Notes under the pieces: generated by a model
Database searches by the model: none
What the model saw: only the letters and a program-made list of their open reading frames with translations
What the model was told of the DNA's origin: nothing
Assembly (NCBI GenBank): GCA_023484185.1
Contig: JAMDBC010000169.1
Span: forward strand, 3,673 to 11,599
Length of the DNA: 7,927 nt
DNA from: Chloroflexota bacterium
GTDB taxonomy: Bacteria > Chloroflexota > Anaerolineae > Anaerolineales > Villigracilaceae
Direction of reading: 5' to 3'
Translations under genes and position numbers: made by a program
Shown: one piece after another, positions 1 to 5,561 of the stretch
Layout of the letters: each line of letters begins with the position of its first letter
Numbering within the stretch: position 1 is the first letter of the stretch

Positions 1-126
1 TGTTGATCCCGTTATGGTCGCTGGCGGCGCTTGAGCTGGCGCGCAATTTAAAAGTTTTCAGCGAGGAACGCGTCGAGGTGTTGGGCGTGGTCGGCTTGAG
101 CGTTTTGATTTTGGCCTTTTCATGGC
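1..126 (+). repeat. Left arm of a 126-bp perfect inverted repeat (copy of an internal glycosyltransferase gene segment)
   Basis: Seen directly: base i in 1-126 is the exact complement of base 1181-i in 1055-1180, with no mismatch; identity ends sharply at 127 (c here, t expected). Read on the plus strand in frame 3 the arm encodes the peptide of residues 307-347 of the glycosyltransferase gene, then runs through a few unrelated codons to a TAA at 144-146. It has no start and no room for a functional protein in this window. The copy may continue to the left of position 1. Perfect identity including synonymous sites means either a very recent inverted duplication or an artefact (de Bruijn graph overlap, or a fold-back amplification chimera). 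Confidence 0.95.
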
Positions 127-407
127 CGGCCCGTCAATTGCGATAATGTCAGGTTTTCTTTTCGTCATTATTTTTAAACCACAGATGAATCGGGATGAAA
201 AAAATCAACCGCAAAGTGCGAAGATTTTTAAAGGCTTTCGTCAGAACATTCGCCACGAAGTCACAAAGGCACGAAGCCATAAAATTTTTACAATTGGTGC
301 CTTTGAGACTTAGTGCCTTCGTGGTAGATTACGTTGAGTTTTCGGATAGCGCTCTTAGAGCTCTTGGCACACGTGCAGTTCAAAAAAATCAACGGCATCC
401 AGAGTCA
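127..407. other. Non-coding region downstream of the operon, with degenerate repeats
   Basis: This 281-bp AT-rich stretch follows the stop of the last operon gene. Open frames crossing it on the plus strand have no ribosome-binding site and translate repeat-like, non-globular peptides, so I call no gene. Around 178-226 there is a motif of the type 'accacagatgaatcgggatg' followed by 'accgcaaagtgcgaag', then the inverted repeat at 253-324. This order resembles a degenerate intergenic repeat I recall from Anaerolineae and other environmental bacteria. A 12-bp direct repeat (aaaaaaatcaac) occurs at 198-209 and 382-393, flanking most of this material. I see no strong intrinsic terminator for the minus-strand operon. 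Confidence 0.7.
253..324. repeat. Imperfect inverted repeat, 'ccacgaag...cttcgtgg' type
   Basis: Two nested stems are visible. The outer stem is ccacgaag (253-260) with cttcgtgg (317-324); the inner stem is aaaggcac (265-272) with gtgccttt (297-304). The loop is AT-rich (about 280-292). The right arm carries about eight extra bases between stems, so the fold is asymmetric. It lies downstream of the minus-strand operon and could form a hairpin in its 3' transcript, but no T-run follows it closely in the minus direction. From memory, related 'cttcgtgcctttgtgg' elements are dispersed between genes in many environmental bacteria. Confidence 0.7.
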
Positions 408-2096
408 TTAAGGTTTTGGCGAAGTGGAGTCGATGAACAGATCGTCCCGCACCCAGACGATGACCGTCTCGGAATTTTGCGGCATTTGATGGAACGCCAC
501 CCAGCGCATCCAATCGACAACCTGGGCATCGTTCCATAATGGTGACTGCCGCCAGATAAAACTCTGTCCGCGATAGCCAGCCGCCAAACTTGGATTATCC
601 TGTCCAGTCGTGACAACGATGGGCGGCGATGCCGAGGCGTCCAGCGAACTCACAACTTCAACTTTATGCTTATGCAAAAGCCATTCCAAAGCAGGCGAGT
701 CAATTCCTGCAATGGTCACAGGTTGGGCATTGATGTTGGTTTTACTCCAATCGGATATTTGATCCACGGTCATCAGCAACAAATCAGACTCTGCCGGCGC
801 TGTACCTGCATTCCATAACTCCACCCCGGGTGCGACCCGCAGGCCGCCTGCGCTCAACATCGCGTTCAGTGAATAAATTCCCAAAGTCGCAACCAGCCCC
901 CACACTGCGCCGAGCCGAGCCGAACGAATGGACCATCCAACCGCCACCAGCAAAACGCTCATGACCAAAAGGAACAACGAACCGAACAATAACCACGCCC
1001 TCAGATTCGCCTGGTCAGAAGGCATTGCCGTTTGGTTCAGCGCCAAAAAATCCAGCCATGAAAAGGCCAAAATCAAAACGCTCAAGCCGACCACGCCCAA
1101 CACCTCGACGCGTTCCTCGCTGAAAACTTTTAAATTGCGCGCCAGCTCAAGCGCCGCCAGCGACCATAACGGGATCAACATCCACGCCAGGTCGCTTACC
1201 TGGCGCGCCGGATAGAACAGTGCCAGCAACAAGCCCACCAGCGCCCACAAACTCAAGCGCTTCAGGCGTCGGTTTTTGCTTCGCAATCCGCGTACAACCG
1301 CGATCAATCCCAATATCAGCGCCAGCGGCTGATACACGACCAGCGAGAACAACAACATTCCAAAAGAAATTCCCGACGGATTCCGCCAGCCCGCGACATA
1401 TTCGGGCAGGGACGACATCCATGCGCCCAAACCGTTCGGAGATAAGAAGAACAACGTCCCGCCCAGGATGAGCGTGCCGAGTCCGAACCACAAAGCGGAG
1501 TACCACTCGCTGCGCGCGGGACGTTGGGCGGATTCCGTCTTCGGGCCGCGTTCCCACGCTTGAAGAATCGCCCACGTCAAGATCAAACCTAACAGCCCGG
1601 CCCACAGAGCAGGCCCGGAAAGTAAGGCCAACCCGACAAAGACACCTGCCCAGCGCGCGTTCTTCTGTCGCCAGAATCCCCAGGCGAGGAATAGAAACGT
1701 GATGGCGAGGATGGAACTGCCAGCCTGACGCGAGAGGGCTACCAGCCCCGGGTCGAGTGCAAGGAAGAAGGCCAGGATCAGGCTGGGCCGGGGTTTGAGG
1801 CGGTCCCTAAAAAGTATCGGAGCAAACACCAGCGCGCTTCCGGTCAAAGCTGGGACAAGTCGCGCCAGAAAATTCGTTCCGCCACCGTAGAGAAAAAAGA
1901 AAATACTGGTCAGCAGAACGTAGGCGGGTTGCGAGCCCAGCGCGGGGCGAGTCCCTTGCGCCACTCCTAGAGCTTGCAAAGCCCATTTTGCTTCAAGGTC
2001 GGTGAGAGGCAATGTGCCAAGCCTGATAAGCCGGACGGCCAACGCCAAAACAAAGGCGAGTAGATAGAGAACGTTTTCGCGGCGGAATGATTTCAT
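408..2096 (-). CDS. GT39-like / TIGR03663-like membrane glycosyltransferase
   Basis: This 562-residue polytopic membrane protein has about a dozen hydrophobic segments between residues 8 and 415, then a soluble C-terminal region of about 145 residues. The first non-cytoplasmic loop holds an acidic motif (TDLEAKWALQAL, residues 32-43), where GT-C enzymes of family 39 have their catalytic Asp/Glu. The tail contains SPALEWLL (467-474) and ends with a DWMRW...VIVWVRDDLF pattern (528-554), which I recall from the family found beside DUF2298 proteins (TIGR03663, sometimes named Agl23). Such enzymes are thought to move sugars from polyprenyl-phosphate donors to acceptors outside the membrane; here that is inferred. 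The ATG at 2096 follows the upstream gene by 26 bp with no clear Shine-Dalgarno. It is the last operon gene, and its interior (1055-1180) is duplicated in inverse at the left window edge. The exact family assignment is moderate; the membrane glycosyltransferase character is firmer. Confidence 0.8.
   Translation of the reverse strand: MKSFRRENVLYLLAFVLALAVRLIRLGTLPLTDLEAKWALQALGVAQGTRPALGSQPAYVLLTSIFFFLYGGGTNFLARLVPALTGSALVFAPILFRDRLKPRPSLILAFFLALDPGLVALSRQAGSSILAITFLFLAWGFWRQKNARWAGVFVGLALLSGPALWAGLLGLILTWAILQAWERGPKTESAQRPARSEWYSALWFGLGTLILGGTLFFLSPNGLGAWMSSLPEYVAGWRNPSGISFGMLLFSLVVYQPLALILGLIAVVRGLRSKNRRLKRLSLWALVGLLLALFYPARQVSDLAWMLIPLWSLAALELARNLKVFSEERVEVLGVVGLSVLILAFSWLDFLALNQTAMPSDQANLRAWLLFGSLFLLVMSVLLVAVGWSIRSARLGAVWGLVATLGIYSLNAMLSAGGLRVAPGVELWNAGTAPAESDLLLMTVDQISDWSKTNINAQPVTIAGIDSPALEWLLHKHKVEVVSSLDASASPPIVVTTGQDNPSLAAGYRGQSFIWRQSPLWNDAQVVDWMRWVAFHQMPQNSETVIVWVRDDLFIDSTSPKP
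1055..1180 (-). repeat. Right arm of the 126-bp perfect inverted repeat, inside the glycosyltransferase gene
   Basis: This segment encodes about residues 306-347 of the glycosyltransferase (from the MLIPLWS stretch to LILAFSW). It is the exact reverse complement of 1-126, with 928 bp between the arms. This copy is in an intact frame with normal sequence on both sides, so it is the original and the left-edge copy is the derived or artefactual one. Confidence 0.95.
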
Positions 2097-2122
2097 CGGG
2101 TGTATTTTACTTGAATAATGGT

Positions 2123-4597
2123 TTACGGCACTTCATATATTGTCACATCGCCTAATTGATAAACCTGCGTAAGATGCTGTTTGAATTTATCTTCCTGCAC
2201 GTGATAAGTGGAACGTTCCAGGCCGCCGATGTAAATATAGCGGACATTGTATTGCTTGATAATATCGAGAGCGGTCTGCCAATTGGATGTGGTGTAAAGC
2301 ATTTTGACATCGTCTTCGCGCGTTGCCAGTTCTGCTCCATTGCGCCCCCACTGGGATTCGTGAAAGCGCCAGCCAAGCACAGTGGATGAGCCTGTGTACG
2401 TTGAGATCCGTGCGTAGCCGGTATAACTTCCGCCATTGGGACCCACAGCTTCAACAATCGCTCCATCCGGCGCAGACTTGAGCCAATCAATCGCCGCGGC
2501 TTCGTCCGGGTTCTCACGTTGGACGCGGGCGAAATCGTCAAGCGTCCAGCCGAATGGCGGGTTGAAATTATTTGTTTTGTTCGCAAGAGCCAGCACCGGA
2601 TAGGTCAATCCTATGAACAGCAAAAGGACGAGGCCAATGCGGAAAGCCCAATCAACAACGCCGCGCAAGTTTTGTAACAGCATCGCCACTCCAAAAGCAG
2701 CAGCGATGCTAAACAACAACCAGGCCTGATAATAAAATTTGAAAATGGTGTTCATGCGCGAACCAAATTGGTCACGTAGATAGACGAATTCAGGTGTGAG
2801 GATGAGGAGAGTGGCGAGAGTGATGAGAAGAAACACAAAGGATGAAGGATGAAGGATGAAGGATGACTGCTCACCTTCTGTTTTTCTTTCTTCCTTCATC
2901 AAAAACGCAACGGCGGGAATAAGCAACGCCAGCATCGTCAACAATCCACCGATGGTTGACAATCGGCGCAAAGACGCGGCGGCAAATAATTCTCCGATAC
3001 TGGCAACACCTTGCGATGCAAGATATTGCTGGGCAAAGACAGGATCATGCAAATTGGCCAGCCAGCCAGCCAGCCACGAGATTCCCCACAAAAGAAAAGT
3101 TAAACCGATGACGGATAGGAAAGCCAGCTTCCAGTTTGCGCTTTGCTTTTTGTTCCAAATCACATAAGCCAGATATGCAAAGATGGGAATGAAAAGCGTT
3201 CCGAACATCACCCACAGTTGCGCACCGCGCGTCGGGTTGACGAGGTTGGGCAGGATGCCGCCCGCCTGCGACGAAAATCCAAAATAAAAGGGCAGGAAAA
3301 GCAAAATGGCGGAAAAGAGAAGCGGCAATCCAAGAACGAACGCGTCTTCGAGGCGCGTCCACGACCAGCCATCTTCACGCACGCGGAATAACACATAAGC
3401 CAGAACGATCAAGACTCCCGCGGCGAGAATATCCCAGGTGTTGAGGAAAGCCAGCCCACCGAGAATCAACGCGGCAGAGAAGAAGCCGCTCTTGCTGATC
3501 TGCAAGCGGAAACCGAACAAATTGAATTCGCCGCGCCAACCGCCGAGGAATAGATTCAGCGCGACGGCAATCGCCAACAAATTGAACGGAATCGCCAGCA
3601 CATGCGGATGAAGGTCGCCGAGCAGGAAGGAGAAGAAAGGGAACTCATCGATGATCTCTATAAAATTATGTGAAAGACTATAGTCTGAAATGACGCGTGA
3701 GGCGCGCCACCACCACAAATAACGGTTGGGAATCCAGCCAAGAGGCAGGGTCGGCGCGTCGCTTAATTCTCTGATACCAAGCCATGTCCAAAAATTGGAT
3801 GGATTGGAATTCCAGAAAAAACCTTTTTGATGAAGGACTTCGAGGAAGCCTGCCAGGTTGCTAACAAGCAAAAGAAAAAGTGGAGCGAGGAATGAGAGAC
3901 CGAAGACCGAGGAAGATGAACGGTCTACAGTCTGCGGTCTACGGTCTAATAAAGCCAACAGGTTGTAAAGAATTCCATACGCGCCAATCGCGGCCAGACC
4001 AAAGATGAGCGAGGTCATTAAGTTGTGTGCGATGGTAGCCGGAACACTTGCCAGCTTGGCAAGCATGGCTGTCAGCACATAGCCAAAGTAATAATAAGAA
4101 ATAGCATAACCTGAGAGCCACGAGTCATGCGGAGGAAAAGTCGGCGAGCGCAAAATGGAATTGATGAACATCAACTCCATCGGCCTTTCCGTGCCATTCA
4201 ATTCGGGATTGCCTGCGCGAATGAAAGCAAGGAAGGCAAACGTGATCAGGAGGAAAACAAGAACCGAGAAAACATAGCGGAGATTGGATTTGAGCCAAGC
4301 AAGGAGTTCCGATTTTCGATTTTCGATTTTCGATTCTGGGAGAAAGAAGAAAGCTGAAAGGCTCAATCCCGTCAACACAAGCAGACCAAATAAGATTCCA
4401 CCAACGGTGTTTTGCGTCAATCCAAGTGAAGTGAACAGCCAGAAGATGTATCCCCAGATGAGGAGTCCCGCCACGCGCGAAAGACTGTAGCCGCGATCCG
4501 CCAGCGCGGGAAAAAGCCGATACGCCAGCGGAAAAGTCAGCCAGCCGAGCAGGGTCAGGAGAAGATACCACGAGATAAATGCAGTGATGGAATTCAC
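2123..4597 (-). CDS. DUF2298 / Chlor_Arch_YYY family membrane protein (complete copy)
   Basis: This 824-residue, strongly hydrophobic protein fits the usual 700-900 residues of single-domain family members. Visible motifs in order: ERPMELMF (137-144), TFPPHDSW (153-160), the hallmark YYYFG (168-172), DEFPFF (317-322) with GDLHPH (327-332), RMNTIFKFYYQAW (614-626), and a soluble C-terminal part with YTGSSTVLGW (734-743) and YNVRYIYIGGLER (783-795). All recur in the paralog at the right edge. Molecular function is not established; the context and the acidic ERPM/DLHxH loops suggest a GT-C-like enzyme (inference). The start is GTG at 4597, overlapping the acetyltransferase stop, with AAGGA six bases upstream; the N-terminal segment WYLLLTLLGWLTFP aligns with the paralog. 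Three loops contain translated heptanucleotide repeats (residues about 89-96, 217-233 and 571-587), and a GCCA tetranucleotide repeat lies near residues 507-513. Confidence 0.9.
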   Translation of the reverse strand: MNSITAFISWYLLLTLLGWLTFPLAYRLFPALADRGYSLSRVAGLLIWGYIFWLFTSLGLTQNTVGGILFGLLVLTGLSLSAFFFLPESKIENRKSELLAWLKSNLRYVFSVLVFLLITFAFLAFIRAGNPELNGTERPMELMFINSILRSPTFPPHDSWLSGYAISYYYFGYVLTAMLAKLASVPATIAHNLMTSLIFGLAAIGAYGILYNLLALLDRRPQTVDRSSSSVFGLSFLAPLFLLLVSNLAGFLEVLHQKGFFWNSNPSNFWTWLGIRELSDAPTLPLGWIPNRYLWWWRASRVISDYSLSHNFIEIIDEFPFFSFLLGDLHPHVLAIPFNLLAIAVALNLFLGGWRGEFNLFGFRLQISKSGFFSAALILGGLAFLNTWDILAAGVLIVLAYVLFRVREDGWSWTRLEDAFVLGLPLLFSAILLFLPFYFGFSSQAGGILPNLVNPTRGAQLWVMFGTLFIPIFAYLAYVIWNKKQSANWKLAFLSVIGLTFLLWGISWLAGWLANLHDPVFAQQYLASQGVASIGELFAAASLRRLSTIGGLLTMLALLIPAVAFLMKEERKTEGEQSSFILHPSSFVFLLITLATLLILTPEFVYLRDQFGSRMNTIFKFYYQAWLLFSIAAAFGVAMLLQNLRGVVDWAFRIGLVLLLFIGLTYPVLALANKTNNFNPPFGWTLDDFARVQRENPDEAAAIDWLKSAPDGAIVEAVGPNGGSYTGYARISTYTGSSTVLGWRFHESQWGRNGAELATREDDVKMLYTTSNWQTALDIIKQYNVRYIYIGGLERSTYHVQEDKFKQHLTQVYQLGDVTIYEVP
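2838..2900. repeat. Heptamer repeat (aaggatg)x4 with inverted partner, inside the DUF2298 gene
   Basis: Four perfect copies of aaggatg occupy 2838-2865. A short inverted partner, tccttcatc at 2892-2900, is the reverse complement of gatgaagga at 2841-2849, so the whole insert is an imperfect palindrome. On the coding strand it gives the low-complexity peptide KTEGEQSSFILHPSSF (residues 572-587). It sits between two membrane segments where the paralog has only a short loop (RPNMPDVKRF). Confidence 0.9.
3057..3076. repeat. Tetranucleotide repeat (gcca)x5 inside the DUF2298 gene
   Basis: Five perfect tandem copies of gcca (tggc on the coding strand) encode the WLAGWLA stretch at residues 507-513, near the end of a hydrophobic segment. 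The unit is not a multiple of three, so gain or loss of one copy would shift the frame and truncate the protein. The array is short and may be coincidental Trp/Leu/Ala/Gly codon use. Confidence 0.8.
3897..3948. repeat. Palindromic heptamer insert (agaccga)x2 ... (cggtcta)x4, inside the DUF2298 gene
   Basis: Two copies of agaccga (3897-3910) are followed by a 10-bp spacer and four copies of cggtcta (3921-3948), the second degenerate (cagtctg). The halves are inverted relative to each other (agaccg against cggtct). On the coding strand it reads DRRPQTVDRSSSSVFGL (residues 218-234), in the loop between the membrane segment ending YNLLALL and the one starting SFLAPLF. This is the same loop that carries an unrelated heptamer insert in the paralogous gene. 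Confidence 0.88.
4310..4335. repeat. Heptamer repeat (cgatttt)x3.7 inside the DUF2298 gene
   Basis: Three perfect copies of cgatttt (4310-4330) are followed by a partial fourth (cgatt). The coding strand gives ESKIENRKSE (residues 88-97), a charged loop between hydrophobic segments. The paralog has a different charged loop here (MRRAELREEWKLRRN) without the repeat. Confidence 0.88.
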
Positions 4598-5199
4598 GCC
4601 AAGTCCTTGACCATGCGATGATAACCGGGCGCCTTGTTTTTCTCCTGAACGGTCAATAAGATTTGATAACCGTTTCGTTCGTAAAGACGGCGGGCGCCTT
4701 CATTCTTCAAACTTACAAGCAGGGAACATTTCAGCAAATGAGCGTTGCGGGCAATCCCGTCCGCATATTCGAGCAAACGCGTGCCGATGCCGCGTCCCTG
4801 TGCAGAGGAAATAACGCCGAGGTTGCTGATGTAATATTCACCGGCCTCAGCTTCCTTTCCGCCGGGGAGGGAAATGCCTCTCCGAAGAAAATCGAAGACG
4901 CGCGGCAGACCCATCACAGAAAAAAGATGAGGCAGCGTCTGCAGGTCGAGGATCGGAAGTTTGTTTCCGGGATACGAAACTAGAAGGCCGACAGATTCAT
5001 CGTCCGCTTCGGCGACAAACGCGTTCTTAAACCCAAAACGACTGGCGTTGCGCGAGAATAATTTCATCAAACTAATTTCTGCAAAACGAGAATCATTATC
5101 AAAAAGATAATCGGCCAGACTGCCCATGGAAAGTTGAAACAACTGCGCCGCAAGAGACGCGTCCGCCGGCCGGGCAGGGCGAATATGGATCGAGTTCAT
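4594..5199 (-). CDS. GNAT family N-acetyltransferase
   Basis: This 201-residue soluble protein has a standard GNAT fold signature. The acetyl-CoA-binding motif A is ISNLGVISSAQGRGIGTRLL, with the pyrophosphate loop QGRGIG at residues 134-139. Motif B-like NEGARRLYERNGY lies at 166-178. Members transfer an acetyl group from acetyl-CoA to an amine; the substrate cannot be read from the sequence. I chose the ATG at 5199 because it overlaps the DUF952 stop as ATGA, matching the other junctions. A GTG six codons upstream (5217) is possible, but has only a G-rich stretch immediately against it. Neither start has a well-placed Shine-Dalgarno, consistent with translational coupling. An unusual N-terminal half (residues 20-110, LADYLFDND...) may set acceptor choice. 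Its position between two YYY membrane proteins hints at a shared pathway, but that is inference. Confidence 0.9.
   Translation of the reverse strand: MNSIHIRPARPADASLAAQLFQLSMGSLADYLFDNDSRFAEISLMKLFSRNASRFGFKNAFVAEADDESVGLLVSYPGNKLPILDLQTLPHLFSVMGLPRVFDFLRRGISLPGGKEAEAGEYYISNLGVISSAQGRGIGTRLLEYADGIARNAHLLKCSLLVSLKNEGARRLYERNGYQILLTVQEKNKAPGYHRMVKDLA
4604..4608 (-). promoter_or_regulatory. Ribosome-binding site deciding the GTG start of the second DUF2298 gene
   Basis: The minus strand reads AAGGA, six bases before the GTG at 4597-4595, inside the last codons of the acetyltransferase gene. With the GTGA overlap this supports a GTG start rather than a downstream ATG. Confidence 0.7.
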
Positions 5200-5561
5200 A
5201 ACGTTGGAAGAGTCCACTCCCCATCCGCGTTGGGCTCGAACTTCACAACTTTTGTGACGGCATCCAGATTGATCGGGCCATAAACATGCGGGAACAGGTC
5301 AACGGCGGGAGCTCCAGGCGGAGGCGCGCCGTCGAAAGGCGGCTCCCACTTCAAGTCGGAGGAAAGACGCGCCGGATCGATCACGAGCAGGACGAGTCCG
5401 GTTTGTCCCTTGTAAAATTTTTCGGCAACCGGCACGGCTTGCAGTCGAGTCGAGCAGTGGATAAATCCTTCGCCCGCCAGACTCGGCGCGACATATTGTC
5501 CGGTCTTTTGTGCGGAAGTCCAGGCATCGTTCGATGTGATGTGCAAAATAATTTCGTTCAT
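5196..5561 (-). CDS. DUF952 domain protein
   Basis: This is a 121-residue single-domain soluble protein. The family signature is visible as GEGFIHCST (residues 30-38) and FPHVYGPI (90-97), with LVLLVID (56-62) between them; the length matches the family. The biochemical role is not established. From memory the fold has been compared with ADP-ribosyltransferase-like folds, which I cannot confirm here. The frame stays open 17 codons upstream, but the ATG at 5561 is clearly preferred: it forms an ATGA overlap with the upstream DUF2298 stop, has AGGTGA four bases upstream, and begins MNEIILHIT, the family's usual N-terminus. The gene overlaps the next (GNAT) by another ATGA, so it is probably translated in step with both neighbours. 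No membrane segment or signal peptide is seen. Confidence 0.9.
   Translation of the reverse strand: MNEIILHITSNDAWTSAQKTGQYVAPSLAGEGFIHCSTRLQAVPVAEKFYKGQTGLVLLVIDPARLSSDLKWEPPFDGAPPPGAPAVDLFPHVYGPINLDAVTKVVKFEPNADGEWTLPTL

Noticed and set aside
143..175. Hairpin ataatg (143-148) / cattat (166-171) followed by T's on the plus strand
   Set aside because: The stem is six pairs, all but one A-T, with a 17-base loop, and no supported plus-strand gene needs a terminator here.
198..220. Possible intrinsic terminator on the minus strand: a 4-bp hairpin (cgca/tgcg at 210-220) followed by a run of seven T
   Set aside because: The stem is only four pairs and the T-run starts five bases after it, so it is too weak to call. 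It may still contribute to transcript ending.
122..313. Open frame of 63 codons on the plus strand, starting at the inverted-repeat boundary
   Set aside because: It lies across the repeat edge and the intergenic repeat, and shows no domain or ribosome-binding site.
198..393. 12-bp direct repeat aaaaaaatcaac at 198-209 and 382-393, as a possible target-site duplication
   Set aside because: More than half of it is a homopolymer A-run and there is no mobile gene or matching terminal inverted repeats at the boundaries. It is only mentioned as context.
195..539. Open frame of 114 codons on the plus strand
   Set aside because: Its first part translates the degenerate intergenic repeat and its second part is antisense to the end of the glycosyltransferase gene. 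There is no ribosome-binding site or recognisable domain.
1147..1605. Long open frame of 152 codons on the minus strand in another frame of the glycosyltransferase gene
   Set aside because: It overlaps a clearly coding membrane protein in a different frame and gives an Arg/Val/Gly-rich peptide with no domain, which is typical of a shadow frame.
5200..5217. Six-residue N-terminal extension of the acetyltransferase from a GTG at 5217
   Set aside because: The ATG at 5199 fits the repeated four-base overlap pattern, while the GTG has no properly spaced ribosome-binding site. The difference is small and not fully excluded.
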